Source of the DNA: SHXO01 sp964523885
GTDB lineage: Bacteria; Pseudomonadota; Gammaproteobacteria; Burkholderiales; SHXO01
Direction of reading: 5' to 3'
NCBI GenBank assembly: GCA_964523885.1
Contig: CAZFYX010000015.1
Coordinates: forward strand, 41,286-105,285
DNA length: 64,000 nucleotides
Shown: positions 27,417 through 36,834 of the stretch, piece by piece
Layout of the letters: the number at the start of each line of letters is the position of its first letter
Position numbering within the stretch: the stretch's first letter is position 1
Notes under the pieces: model-generated
Database searches by the model: none
What the model was told of the DNA's origin: nothing
Seen by the model: only the letters and a program-made list of their open reading frames with translations
Position numbers and translations under genes: made by a program

Positions 27417-27932
27417 CTAGACCCTGCGCGGTTCGATCGCGGTTAGGATGCCCTGCATGATCTGCAGCGGCGTCGGGGGGCAGCCCGGCACTGCCACATC
27501 CACCGGGATCACGTTCGACACCCGCCCGCGGGTCGCGTAGCTCTCGCCGAAGATGCCGCCGGTGCACCCGCAGTCGCCTACCGCCACCACCAGGCGCGGT
27601 TCCGGCGTGGCATCGTAGGTGCGGCGCAACGCGGTCTCCATGTTGCGCGACACCGGGCCGGTCACCAGCAGCAGGTCGGCGTGGCGCGGGCTGGCCACGA
27701 AACGGATGCCGAGCCCTTCGAGGTTGTAGTACGCGTTGTTGGTCGCGTGGATCTCCAGCTCGCAGCCGTTGCACGATCCCGCGTCGATCTGGCGGATGGT
27801 CAGGGCTCCGGCGAAGCGGCGCAGCACCTGCTCCTGCAGGCGCTGTGCCGTGACCCGCAACCTCTCGTCGGCGGCCGGTGGCGGCTCGGTCAGCACGCCG
27901 GTACGGGCGATCTGCTTGAGGATCCGCAGCAT
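27417..27932 (-). CDS. hyfI: Hydrogenase-4-like small subunit (HyfI/NuoB family)
   Basis: 171 aa. Carries the proximal [4Fe-4S] cluster that corresponds to N2 of complex I. Ligand candidates are Cys54 and Cys57 (SCNGCELE, the group-4 hydrogenase form rather than the CC pair of NuoB), Cys121 or Cys123 (GDCGCTGG) and Cys151 (PGCPP). So the cluster site is intact although the partner large subunit has lost its NiFe site. Its ATG follows the large-subunit TAG with no gap, so the two are translationally coupled. Last gene of the six-gene operon. Confidence 0.9.
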   Translation of the reverse strand: MLRILKQIARTGVLTEPPPAADERLRVTAQRLQEQVLRRFAGALTIRQIDAGSCNGCELEIHATNNAYYNLEGLGIRFVASPRHADLLLVTGPVSRNMETALRRTYDATPEPRLVVAVGDCGCTGGIFGESYATRGRVSNVIPVDVAVPGCPPTPLQIMQGILTAIEPRRV

Positions 27933-29474
27933 CTATAGGTCCTGCCCGCTGTAGCTCAGGTTGAACGACTTGTTGATCAGGGGAAAGTCGGGAACGATGT
28001 TCCCGATCACTGCGTGCTCGAGCACGGGCCAGTTCTGCCACGACGGATCGTGCGGGTGAACGCGCCGCAGCGCGCCGTTGGCGCCGCACTCGATGGCCAC
28101 CATCACCTCGCCGCGCCAGCCTTCCACCCAGCCCACGCCGCGGCTGTTCTCCGGCGGGGTCGGGAACAGCGCAGCGACCGGCCCCTCGGGCAGGCGCTTG
28201 ACGATGCGGCGGCACAACTCCAGCGACTCGAGCACCTCCTCGAAGCGCACCGCGACCCGCGCTGCCACGTCTCCCGCGGTCTGGGTCACCATGTTGACCC
28301 CCAGCTCGTCGTAGGGCGCGGGGCGCAGCTGTGCGCGCACGTCCAGCGCGATGCCGCTCGCCCGCCCCGCCAGCCCGGTGAGTCCGAGGCGCTGGGCGAG
28401 CTCGGTCGTGACGCGCCCGGTCCCGGTCAGACGGTCCTGCAGGCCGGAATGCTCGTCGAAGATGGCGCGCAGACGGCTGACCTCGGCACGCACCACATCG
28501 ATCTGCGCGTGCAGCGCGTCCACGCCGTCCGGCGACAGATCCGCGCCGACGCCCCCCGGCACCACCCGGTCCATCAGGTAACGATGTCCGAACAGCGCCG
28601 CGTTGGTGCGCAGGCAATCCTCCTTCAGCCGCGACATCTGCACCAGGCCGAACGCCAGGCCGGAGTCGTTGGCAAGATAGCCGAGGTCGCCGAGATGGTT
28701 GGCAATGCGCTCGCGCTCGAGGAACAGGGCACGCAACCACACGGCGCGTGCCGGCACGGTGACGGCGGCGGCGGACTCGGCCGCCATCGCGTAGGCCCAG
28801 GCGAAGGCGACGGTGGAGTCGCCGCTCACCCGCCCGGCCAGCCGCGCACCCTCGTGAACCCCGAGGGCCTCGAAGCGCTTCTCGATGCCCTTGTGGACAT
28901 AGCCCAGGCGCTCCTCCAGCCGCAGCACGCGCTCGCCCACCACGGAGAAGCGGAAGTGCCCCGGCTCGATGATGCCCGCGTGCACGGGCCCCACCGGGAT
29001 CTCATGCACGCCCTCGCCCTGCACCGGGACGAACGGGTACTCGTCGGGCACCGGCTCGAATGCCTTCCCTGCGTCCACCGACTTGCGCAGCGGGAATTCG
29101 CCGGCCGGCCAGGCCGTGTGCCGCAGCCAGCGCCGCGTGTCCTCCGCGCCACGCGCGCGCACACCGACCAGGTCGAAGGCGGCGCGCTGCATGCGGTTCG
29201 CCGGCGCGAACAGATCGCCCAGATCGGGATACTCCGGCGACTGCACGGACAGCGGCAGGGTGATCCAGAACAGCCCCTCGGGCAGTCCGAGCGCGGCGTG
29301 GACCGCCAGCGTCCGGCCGTCGTCCGCACCCCACAGCGCGATCAGGCGCCCGCCCTTCTCCCAGACCTGGTGCGCGGTGAGGCGCCAGGAGGCGCCGTCG
29401 ACGAACGCGTGCCACACGCGGGCGGCGCCGGGCAGCGGATCGAAGCTCACCATCAGGTCGCCGACCTTTGCCAT
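27933..29474 (-). CDS. hyfG: Hydrogenase-4-like large subunit without NiFe ligands (HyfG/NuoCD family)
   Basis: 513 aa. The N-terminal third resembles NuoC (30-kDa subunit) and the rest NuoD/the group-4 hydrogenase large subunit (VGPVHAGIIEPGHFRF, GYVHKGIEKRFE). In [NiFe] hydrogenases an RxCGxC pair and a C-terminal DPCxxC bind the metals. Here the first site reads RVSGDST (about 215-221) and the C-terminus NLSYSGQDL, with no Cys at either. The protein therefore cannot hold a NiFe centre and belongs with the Ehr (energy-converting hydrogenase-related) proteins. Substrate unknown. Confidence 0.9.
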   Translation of the reverse strand: MAKVGDLMVSFDPLPGAARVWHAFVDGASWRLTAHQVWEKGGRLIALWGADDGRTLAVHAALGLPEGLFWITLPLSVQSPEYPDLGDLFAPANRMQRAAFDLVGVRARGAEDTRRWLRHTAWPAGEFPLRKSVDAGKAFEPVPDEYPFVPVQGEGVHEIPVGPVHAGIIEPGHFRFSVVGERVLRLEERLGYVHKGIEKRFEALGVHEGARLAGRVSGDSTVAFAWAYAMAAESAAAVTVPARAVWLRALFLERERIANHLGDLGYLANDSGLAFGLVQMSRLKEDCLRTNAALFGHRYLMDRVVPGGVGADLSPDGVDALHAQIDVVRAEVSRLRAIFDEHSGLQDRLTGTGRVTTELAQRLGLTGLAGRASGIALDVRAQLRPAPYDELGVNMVTQTAGDVAARVAVRFEEVLESLELCRRIVKRLPEGPVAALFPTPPENSRGVGWVEGWRGEVMVAIECGANGALRRVHPHDPSWQNWPVLEHAVIGNIVPDFPLINKSFNLSYSGQDL

Positions 29475-29478
29475 CGCC

Positions 29479-30930
29479 TCACCCCAGCATCGCTGCCGCC
29501 TGGCGATACCAGTTCGCCAGGTACGGCGGAATGTACAGCCCCAGCAGCAGCACCAGCGCGAGGTGCACGAACACGGGCAGCGCGGAGGGCGGATGAGGCA
29601 GGCGCCTGGCGGTGGTCTCGCCGAACACCATGCCCTGCACCCGCACGAAGATGGCGGCGAACGCCACCCCGAGCCCGAGCAGCAGCACCGGCGTCGCCCA
29701 TGGGTGGTCGCGCATCGCGGTGGTGAGGATCAGGAACTCGCTGGCGAACACGCCGAAGGGCGGCAGCCCGAGGATCGCGAGCGTGCCGATCATCAGGGCC
29801 CAGCCCACCGCCGGGCTGGCCTGGACCAGGCCGCGGATGTCCTCGATGTTCTGGCTGTGGGTCTTCTGCGCGGCGTGTCCCACGGCGAAGAAGATGGCCG
29901 ACTTGGTGAGCGAGTGCGCGGTCATGTGCAGCAGACCCGCGAACGAGGCCACCGGCCCGCCCATGCCGAAGGCGAAGGTGGCGATGCCCATGTGCTCGAT
30001 CGACGAGTAGGCGAACAGCCGCTTCACGTCGCGCTGGCGGGACAGGAAGAACGCCGCCACGATCACCGAGAGCAGTCCGAACCCCATCATGAGGTAGCCG
30101 GCGGAGTGCCCGCCCAGCGCCGCGTCGGCGAGGACCTTGTTGCGCAGCACCGCGTACAGGGCCACGTTGAGCAGCAGGCCGGACAGCACCGCAGAGATCG
30201 GCGTGGGGCCCTCGGCGTGCGCGTCGGGCAGCCAGTTGTGCAGCGGCGCGAGGCCGACCTTGGTGCCGTAGCCGACCAGCAGGAACACGAAAGCGATGCC
30301 CACCACGGTGGGCTCGAGCTGGTCCTTCACCTCGTTGAGGTGGGTCCAGAGCAAGGCGGTGCCGCCGGCGCCGAGGACGCGCTCGGCCGCCAGGTAGAGC
30401 AGGATGGTGCCGAACAGCGCCTGCGCGATCCCCACCCCGCACAGGATGAAGTACTTCCACGCTGCCTCCACGCTCTCCGGAGTGCGGTACAGGCTCACCA
30501 GCAGCACGGTGGCCAGCGTGGCCGCCTCCATCGCCACCCAGAGGATGCCCACGTTGTTGGTGAGGAGTGCCACCAGCATCGTGAACATGAACATCTGGTA
30601 CATGCCGTGATAGAGGCGCAGTCGCGGCGCCGAGAGCTTGCCGCGCTCCTGCTCCACACGCATGTAGACGCGGCTGAACAGTGCGGTCGTGCAGCCCACG
30701 AACGCGGTCAGGGCGACCAGGAACACGTTGAACGGATCGACGAAGAACAGCTCGTCCAGCGCGGTGACCGGCCCGAACGAGATGATGTGCGCGGTGAGCG
30801 CGGCGGCGGCCAGCAGGGTGAGCAGGCTCATCGCGGCGTTGGCCTCGGCCGCCCACGGCCGGTGGCCCCAGGTGCCCAGGATCAGCGCCCCGGCCAGCGG
30901 CAACGCCAGCACCAGCAGCAGCTCGGTCAC
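29479..30930 (-). CDS. hyfF: Antiporter-like membrane subunit (HyfF family)
   Basis: 483 aa, many hydrophobic helices, of the NuoL/M/N-MrpA/D family that is thought to translocate ions. The conserved core is present: Glu in WVAMEAATL, Lys in YGTKVGLAPLHNWLPDAHAEGPTPISA, and MTAHSLTKSAIFFAVGH. GTG start at 30930, overlapping the hyfE stop (GTGA). The H-S-Q-N-I-E-D-I-R-G segment after the last helices of the core is typical of HyfF rather than NuoM. Confidence 0.9.
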   Translation of the reverse strand: MTELLLVLALPLAGALILGTWGHRPWAAEANAAMSLLTLLAAAALTAHIISFGPVTALDELFFVDPFNVFLVALTAFVGCTTALFSRVYMRVEQERGKLSAPRLRLYHGMYQMFMFTMLVALLTNNVGILWVAMEAATLATVLLVSLYRTPESVEAAWKYFILCGVGIAQALFGTILLYLAAERVLGAGGTALLWTHLNEVKDQLEPTVVGIAFVFLLVGYGTKVGLAPLHNWLPDAHAEGPTPISAVLSGLLLNVALYAVLRNKVLADAALGGHSAGYLMMGFGLLSVIVAAFFLSRQRDVKRLFAYSSIEHMGIATFAFGMGGPVASFAGLLHMTAHSLTKSAIFFAVGHAAQKTHSQNIEDIRGLVQASPAVGWALMIGTLAILGLPPFGVFASEFLILTTAMRDHPWATPVLLLGLGVAFAAIFVRVQGMVFGETTARRLPHPPSALPVFVHLALVLLLGLYIPPYLANWYRQAAAMLG

Positions 30931-31592
30931 CGGCGCTCCTTGAGGTGTTCGAGGTGCTGCAGGTCGAGGCTGTCGAAGGTCTCGCGGATCTGGAAGAAGA
31001 AGATGCCGAAGATGAAGGTGCCCACCAGCACGTCGAGCGCGATGCCCAGCTCGACCACCATCGGCATGCCGTAGGTGGCGCTGGTGGCGGCGAAGAACAG
31101 GCCGTTCTCCATGGCCAGGAAGCCGATCACCTGCGCCACCGCCTTGCGCCGCGTGATCATCATCAGGAACGAGACCAGCACGCTCGCCATGGCGATGCCC
31201 AGGGTGCCGCGGGTGATGGTGCCGGCAAGCTCCGAGATCGGCAGCGCCACGTTGAAGGAGACGATCACCAGCACGATCCCGATGAGCATGGTGGTGGGGA
31301 TGTTGATCAGCGTCTCGACGTCGGCGCGCAGGTTGAGCCGCTCGACCAGCCGGTGCAGGATCCACGGCAGCACCCCGACCTTGAGCGCCACCGTCAGCAG
31401 CGCCGAGAAGTAGAGGTGCGGCTGGTGCAGGGCCGCGGCGACCAGCAGCGTGTTGGCGGTGAGCACCGCGCCCTGCAGTGCGAACAGGTGGATCAGGCGC
31501 AGCAGGCGGCGCTGCGCCAGCATGGCAAAGGCGATCAGCAGCAGCAGCGCGGCCATCAGGTTGATCAGCTGGGTGACCAGGCCGGTGCTCAC
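30927..31592 (-). CDS. hyfE: Hydrogenase-4 membrane component E (HyfE family, NuoK-like C-terminus)
   Basis: 221 aa, all-helical membrane protein. The second half resembles NuoK, with GFLAMENGLFFAATSATYGMP carrying a membrane Glu. The C-terminus is a short charged tail (HLEHLKERR). GTG start at 31592, 4-nt overlap with the hyfC-like gene; 4-nt overlap with hyfF. In group-4 hydrogenases HyfE replaces NuoJ/NuoK. Confidence 0.88.
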   Translation of the reverse strand: MSTGLVTQLINLMAALLLLIAFAMLAQRRLLRLIHLFALQGAVLTANTLLVAAALHQPHLYFSALLTVALKVGVLPWILHRLVERLNLRADVETLINIPTTMLIGIVLVIVSFNVALPISELAGTITRGTLGIAMASVLVSFLMMITRRKAVAQVIGFLAMENGLFFAATSATYGMPMVVELGIALDVLVGTFIFGIFFFQIRETFDSLDLQHLEHLKERR

Positions 31593-32539
31593 CGCGCCTC
31601 CAGCAGGAAGTGGATCAGCATGCCGAGCACGGCGAGCATGAACGCCATGCCGAGGAATTCCGGCACGCGGAAGATCCGCATCTTGGCCGAGATGGTCTCC
31701 AGCACCGCGAGCCCGGCGCCCAGCGCGGCCAGCTTGCCGCCCTGCACGAGGATGGCGACCGGCATCATCACCCAGTCGCCGGCCTCGGCGATGCCCCAGG
31801 GCACGAACAGCGCCACCCCGATGGCCATGTAGGTGAGCAGCTTGAGCGCGTGGGCCCACTCCATCAGCGCGAGGTGGCGGGCCGAGTACTCCAGGATCAG
31901 CGCCTCGTGCACCATGGTGAGCTCGAGGTGGGTCGCCGGGTTGTCCACCGGGATGCGGGCGTTCTCGGCCAGCAGCACCATCAGGAAGGCCACGCCGGCG
32001 AAGGCCATGCTGGGGTACAGGTGCAGGGGCCCGTGCCCCATGTGCTCCACGATCACGGTGAGTGCGGTGGACTGCCCGATCAGCGCCGGGGTGAAGAAGA
32101 CCATCAGCAGGGCCGGCTCGGCCAGCGCGGCGATCAGCATCTCCCGGCGCGATCCGAGCGAGCCGAACGCCGTGCCGATGTCCATCGCCGCGAGCGCCAT
32201 GAACACGCGTGCCAGCGCGAATAGCCCCACCAGGGCGATCACGTCGGCGGCCTGCGAGAACGGCAGGTCGGTGGCGACCAGCGGCACGATGCTCGCGGCC
32301 AGCACCATGCAGCCGAACACGACGTATGGCGTGAGCCGGAACAGCCAGGTCGCCTGGTGCGCGAGGACCGCGTCCTTGAGCAGCAGCTTGGCCAGCAGCC
32401 GGTAGGGCTGCAGCAGGCCCGGCCCGCTGCGGTTCTGCAGCCACGCGCGGCACTGGTTCACCCAGCCGAGCGCGAGCGGTGCCAGGCCGATGGCGAGCAG
32501 CGTCTGGAACAGCTGCGAGAACAGGGCGCCGAAGCTCAT
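31589..32539 (-). CDS. hyfC: NuoH/HyfC-like membrane subunit
   Basis: 316 aa, polytopic. It corresponds to the membrane anchor (NuoH, subunit 1) that couples the peripheral arm to the ion-translocating arm. Typical motifs are NRSGPGLLQPYRLLAKLLLKDA near the N-terminus and ENARIPVDNPATHLELTMVHEAL, the acidic loop next to the quinone/N2 junction in complex I. The ATG at 32539 overlaps the hyfB stop (ATGA). Confidence 0.9.
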   Translation of the reverse strand: MSFGALFSQLFQTLLAIGLAPLALGWVNQCRAWLQNRSGPGLLQPYRLLAKLLLKDAVLAHQATWLFRLTPYVVFGCMVLAASIVPLVATDLPFSQAADVIALVGLFALARVFMALAAMDIGTAFGSLGSRREMLIAALAEPALLMVFFTPALIGQSTALTVIVEHMGHGPLHLYPSMAFAGVAFLMVLLAENARIPVDNPATHLELTMVHEALILEYSARHLALMEWAHALKLLTYMAIGVALFVPWGIAEAGDWVMMPVAILVQGGKLAALGAGLAVLETISAKMRIFRVPEFLGMAFMLAVLGMLIHFLLEAR

Positions 32540-34533
32540 CGGATCAGGAGCAGGATGAGCAGGGTGAGGAAGCTGTACACCAGGTACAGCGCGATGCGGC
32601 CCTGCTGCAGCACCCCGACCAGCTCGGAGATGCGCGCGACCGCGCGCACGATCGGCAGGTACAGCCAGTACCACAGCCGGTCCTCGAAGCGCGAGCGGTA
32701 TTGCGGCTGGGTGTCGAACGGGCTCGGGTGGTGGCGCTCGAGCCGGAAGAACGGCTCGAAGATCTGCTTGATCGGCTGGCCGTACCCCTCGGCGGTGTCC
32801 TGCATGCGGGCGTTGAGCCCCGGGAAGCCGCAGTCCCACGCCGGCGCGCGCCGCAGCCGGCCGTGGTAGAAGCGCCGCACCAGCAGGAACGTGGCCGCCA
32901 CCACGCCCACGATCACGAGCAGGAAGATCAGCGGGCCGTAGCTGGCGCGCTCGGGCGAGCCCGCGGTGAGGAACAGGAAGCCGGCGCCCTGCAGGCTCGG
33001 GCTCAGCATTGCACCCACCAGCGACTGCGCGATCGGGTCGAGCGAACGCACCACCAGCACCGGCAGCACGCCGAGGATCACGCACCAGGCCGCGAGCCAT
33101 AGCAGCCCGATGCGCTCATGCGGGCCGCAGTCGTGCGCCTGCTGCAGGCTGTCCTCGCGCGGCTGCCCCAGGAACACCACGCCGTAGAACTTGACCATCA
33201 CGTAACCCGCGAGCGCCACGGCCAGCGCGAGCGCCGCCGTGCCCACCGGGATGAACATGTTGAGGTACGAGTTGGGCAGGGCCGGCGTGAGCAGGAAGGC
33301 CTGGAACAGCATCCACTCGGACGCGAAGCCGTTGAGCGGAGGCAGTCCGGCCAGGGCCAGCGTGCCGATGAGCGCCAGCCCGGCCACCCACGGCATCCGG
33401 CGCAGCAGGCCGCCGAGCTTGCCCAGGCTGCGCTGGTGGGTGGCGTGCATCACCGAGCCGGTGGCCAGGAACAGCAGGCTCTTGAACAGCGCGTGGTTGA
33501 GGCAGTGATACAGGGCGGCGATCAGCGCGAGCGCCGCGAGCACGGGCATGTGGTAGGCACGGAACACGATCGCCAGGCCGATGCCCGCAAGCAGCACGCC
33601 GAGGTTCTCGATCGACGAATAGGCGAGCAGGCGCTTCATGTCGGTCTGCACCGCGGCGAAGGCCACGCCGTAGAACGCACTGCCCAGTCCCACGCCCAGC
33701 GCCGTGACGCCCCACCACCACGCCTGGGTGTCGAGCAGATCGAAGGTGACCCGCAGCAAGCCGTAGATGGCGGTCTTGAGCATCACGCCGCTCATCAGTG
33801 CAGACACCGGCGAGGGTGCGGCGGGATGGGCTTCGGGCAGCCACACGTGCAACGGCACGAAACCGGCCTTGGCGCCGAATCCGAACAGCGCCAGCAGGAA
33901 CGCGACCGCGGCCCAGCCGGGGGTGAGCGCGTTTTCGCGCATGGCCGCGAAGGTGTAGGTCCACTGTCCCAGCTGGAGGACCCCGAACGACAGCAGGATG
34001 GCGATGGCGCCGATGTGCGCGACGACCAGGTAGAGCAGTCCCGCGCGCCGGATCTCGGCGATGCGATGATCGGTGGTGACCAGGAAGTACGATGACAGCG
34101 CCATGGTCTCCCACGCCACCATGAAGGCGTAGGCGTCGTCGGCGATCAGCACCAGCACCATGGCGGCGAGGAACACGTGGTACTGCAGGCCGACCAGGCG
34201 GAGGTCCCCGCCGCCGCCGGTCTGGAAATAGCCGGCGCCGAACAGGCCGATCCCCGCGCTCGCTGCACCCAGCAGCAGCAGGAAGAAGCCCGACAGCGGA
34301 TCCAGGCGCAGGTGGAACGGCAGGTCGGGCAGGCCCAGCGGCAGCACCAGCGTCTCGGGCCAGTTGCCCAGCGCCAGGTAGCCCAGGACAGTGAGCAGCA
34401 GCCCGCCTGCTGCTCCGATGGGGAAGACGATGCGCGCGTAGGCCGCGCGCTGCTGCACGGGGGCAGCCAGCCCGATCACGCCCAGCGCGATCCACGCGAG
34501 CGGGACGACGAGGATGAGAGGCAGCAGCGGCAC
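32536..34533 (-). CDS. hyfB: Antiporter-like membrane subunit (HyfB family)
   Basis: 665 aa. First gene of the six-gene operon, related to NuoL/HyfB (E. coli HyfB 672 aa). It has VAWETMALSSYFLV (Glu), GAKAGFVPLHVWLPEAHPAAPSPVSALMSG (Lys), NHALFKSLLFLATGSV, and a C-terminal soluble segment with PAWDCGF that is typical of HyfB. I start at the GTG at 34533, just before the first helix; an ATG at 34587 would add MRACGGRIRRTFPQDARP. Neither has a clear ribosome-binding site. A TATGAT at 34638-34633 may be its -10. Confidence 0.9.
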   Translation of the reverse strand: MPLLPLILVVPLAWIALGVIGLAAPVQQRAAYARIVFPIGAAGGLLLTVLGYLALGNWPETLVLPLGLPDLPFHLRLDPLSGFFLLLLGAASAGIGLFGAGYFQTGGGGDLRLVGLQYHVFLAAMVLVLIADDAYAFMVAWETMALSSYFLVTTDHRIAEIRRAGLLYLVVAHIGAIAILLSFGVLQLGQWTYTFAAMRENALTPGWAAVAFLLALFGFGAKAGFVPLHVWLPEAHPAAPSPVSALMSGVMLKTAIYGLLRVTFDLLDTQAWWWGVTALGVGLGSAFYGVAFAAVQTDMKRLLAYSSIENLGVLLAGIGLAIVFRAYHMPVLAALALIAALYHCLNHALFKSLLFLATGSVMHATHQRSLGKLGGLLRRMPWVAGLALIGTLALAGLPPLNGFASEWMLFQAFLLTPALPNSYLNMFIPVGTAALALAVALAGYVMVKFYGVVFLGQPREDSLQQAHDCGPHERIGLLWLAAWCVILGVLPVLVVRSLDPIAQSLVGAMLSPSLQGAGFLFLTAGSPERASYGPLIFLLVIVGVVAATFLLVRRFYHGRLRRAPAWDCGFPGLNARMQDTAEGYGQPIKQIFEPFFRLERHHPSPFDTQPQYRSRFEDRLWYWLYLPIVRAVARISELVGVLQQGRIALYLVYSFLTLLILLLIR

Positions 34534-34695
34534 GGGGCGAGCGTCTTGCGGGAATGTTCTTCTTATCCGGCCGCCGCAGGCACGCATGCGGCCGTTGCCG
34601 GACGGATACAGCGGCCGGCAGGCGCGAACTGCATCATACGCCCCCCCGGCGGCTGCGTCGAAATGACCCTGATCCCGGCATGCGACCGGGCCGGC

Positions 34696-36747
34696 TCAGA
34701 CGCGCAGGAACTCCTGGCGCGAGCCGAGCCAGCGCTCCAGGTGGGCCTGGGCGGCGTGCGGGTCGCTGCGCAGCAGCTCGGCCGCGGCGTCGCGGGCGAG
34801 GTCGATGAGGTCGGCGTCGGCCTCGAGATCCGCGAAGCGCAGCAGCGGCACGCCGCTCTGTCGTGCCCCCAGCAGCTCGCCCGGACCGCGCAGGCGCAGA
34901 TCGTGGCGCGCGATCTCGAAGCCGTCGGTGTGTTCGTACATGATGCGCAGGCGCTCGCGCGCGTTCTCCGACAGCGGCTGCTGGTAGAGGAGGATGCACA
35001 CGCTCGCCGCGGCGCCGCGGCCGACGCGGCCGCGCAGCTGGTGCAGCTGCGACAGCCCCATCCGCTCGGCGTGCTCGATGACCATGAGCGACGCGTTGGG
35101 CACGTCCACCCCCACTTCGATCACCGTCGTGGCCACGAGCAGCTGGATGCGACCCGCCTTGAAGTCGGCCATCACCGCGGCCTTCTCGGCAGTCGGCAGC
35201 CGGCCATGCACCAGGCCCACCTGCAGCTCGGGGAACGCGCTGCGCAGCACCTCGCAGGTCTCCATCGCCGTCTGCAGCTGGAGCGCCTCGGACTCCTCGA
35301 TCAGCGGGCACACCCAGTAGGCCTGGCGGCCCTCCAGGCACGCGTCGCGCACCCGCCCGATCACCTCGTCGCGCCGCGCTTCGGACACCAGCTTGGTCAC
35401 CACCGGCGTGCGCCCGGGCGGCAGCTCGTCGATCACCGACACCTCGAGGTCGGCGTAGTAGGTCATCGCCAGTGTTCGCGGGATCGGGGTTGCGCTCATC
35501 ATCAGCTGGTGCGGCTGCAACTGCGCGGTCTCGTCGGTGCCCTTCAGGCGCAGCGCCAGGCGCTGCTGCACGCCGAAGCGGTGCTGCTCATCGACGATCG
35601 CCAGGGCCAGCCGCCGGAACCCCACCTGGTCCTGGAACAGCGCATGGGTCCCCACCGCCACCTGCGCCTCGCCGGATTCGATCCGTGCTGCGGCTTCGCG
35701 CTTGTCCTTGCGCGGCAGGCTGCCAGCCAGCCAGGACACGCTCACGCCGAGCGGCGCGAGCCAGGCGGAGAACTTGGCGAAGTGCTGCTCGGCGAGGATT
35801 TCCGTCGGTGCCATCACCGCCACCTGCCAGCCCGATTCCACTGCCTGCAGCGCAGCCAGCGCGGCGACGATCGTCTTGCCGCTGCCCACGTCACCCTGCA
35901 GCAGCCGCTGCATCGGATGCGCCCGCTCCAGGTCGGCACGGATCTGGGCGAGTGCGCGCTCCTGCGCGACGGTCAGAGCGAACGGCAGCGCCGCACGCAA
36001 CGCATCGGGCAGGGTCCGCGGCGCCGCCAGCGCCGGTGCCCGCGCCTGCTGGCGGCGGCGCTGGTGCAGGCGCATCGACAATTGCTGCGCCAGCAGCTCG
36101 TCGAACTTGATCCGCCGCCAGGCCGGGTGGGTGCGCGCCTGCAGCGCTTCCTGCGCGATGTCGGGGGGCGGGTTGTGCAGGGTGTGCACGCTGTGCTCGA
36201 AGGCGGCGAAGCCGTGCGCCTGCAGCAGTGAGGACGGCACGGTGTCGCGCAGATCCTGGCCCTCCAGCTCGCGTGCGATCAGGCGCCGCAGCGTCTGCTG
36301 GGCGAGCCCTGCGGTGGTCGGATACACCGGAGTGAGCGCGGCCGGCAGCGGCTCGCCCGCGCGCACCACGCGATAGCGCGGATGGACCATCTCGGCGCCG
36401 AAGAAGCTGTGCCGCAGCTCGCCCATCACCCGCAGCCGGCGCCCGGCGGCCAGCTGCTTCACCTGGCTGGGGTAAAAGTTGAAGAAGCGCAGGGTCAGTT
36501 CTTCGTTGCCGTCCCGGGTGCGGCACACCAGGACCCGGCGCGGGCGATACTGCACGTCGGTGGACACCACCTCCACTTCGACCTGGACGGTGGCGCCCGC
36601 CTGCGCGTCGCGCACCGGCGTGAGGTGGGTCTCGTCCTCGTAGCGCAGCGGCAAGTGCAGGACCAGGTCGAACGGCGTGCGCAGTTCCAACCGCTCGAGC
36701 TGCTTGCGCACCGGCTCGGGCAGCGCTGCGGGCGCATCGCGCTTCAC
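34696..36747 (-). CDS. recG: ATP-dependent DNA helicase RecG
   Basis: Branch-migration helicase that remodels stalled forks and Holliday junctions. 683 aa (E. coli 693). It has an N-terminal wedge/OB domain (RYEDETHLTPVRD region), Walker A GDVGSGKT, a DEQH box (VDEQHRFGV), motif III SATPIPRTL, motif VI QLRGRVGR and the TRG-motif region near the C-terminus. GTG start with GGGTAAG upstream. It lies between ridA and the hyf-like operon. Confidence 0.97.
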   Translation of the reverse strand: MKRDAPAALPEPVRKQLERLELRTPFDLVLHLPLRYEDETHLTPVRDAQAGATVQVEVEVVSTDVQYRPRRVLVCRTRDGNEELTLRFFNFYPSQVKQLAAGRRLRVMGELRHSFFGAEMVHPRYRVVRAGEPLPAALTPVYPTTAGLAQQTLRRLIARELEGQDLRDTVPSSLLQAHGFAAFEHSVHTLHNPPPDIAQEALQARTHPAWRRIKFDELLAQQLSMRLHQRRRQQARAPALAAPRTLPDALRAALPFALTVAQERALAQIRADLERAHPMQRLLQGDVGSGKTIVAALAALQAVESGWQVAVMAPTEILAEQHFAKFSAWLAPLGVSVSWLAGSLPRKDKREAAARIESGEAQVAVGTHALFQDQVGFRRLALAIVDEQHRFGVQQRLALRLKGTDETAQLQPHQLMMSATPIPRTLAMTYYADLEVSVIDELPPGRTPVVTKLVSEARRDEVIGRVRDACLEGRQAYWVCPLIEESEALQLQTAMETCEVLRSAFPELQVGLVHGRLPTAEKAAVMADFKAGRIQLLVATTVIEVGVDVPNASLMVIEHAERMGLSQLHQLRGRVGRGAAASVCILLYQQPLSENARERLRIMYEHTDGFEIARHDLRLRGPGELLGARQSGVPLLRFADLEADADLIDLARDAAAELLRSDPHAAQAHLERWLGSRQEFLRV

Positions 36748-36834
36748 CGACTTACCCGGTGGTGCGTTCAGGCGCGAAGCCGGCGGCGGTGCGGCGTCGC
36801 GCAGGAGTGCCGGGATGCGGCCGCCGGTCCCCGC

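Noticed and set aside
27933..29474. A group 4 [NiFe] hydrogenase catalytic subunit
   Set aside because: The overall family match is good, but none of the four metal-binding Cys is present and no maturation genes are nearby.
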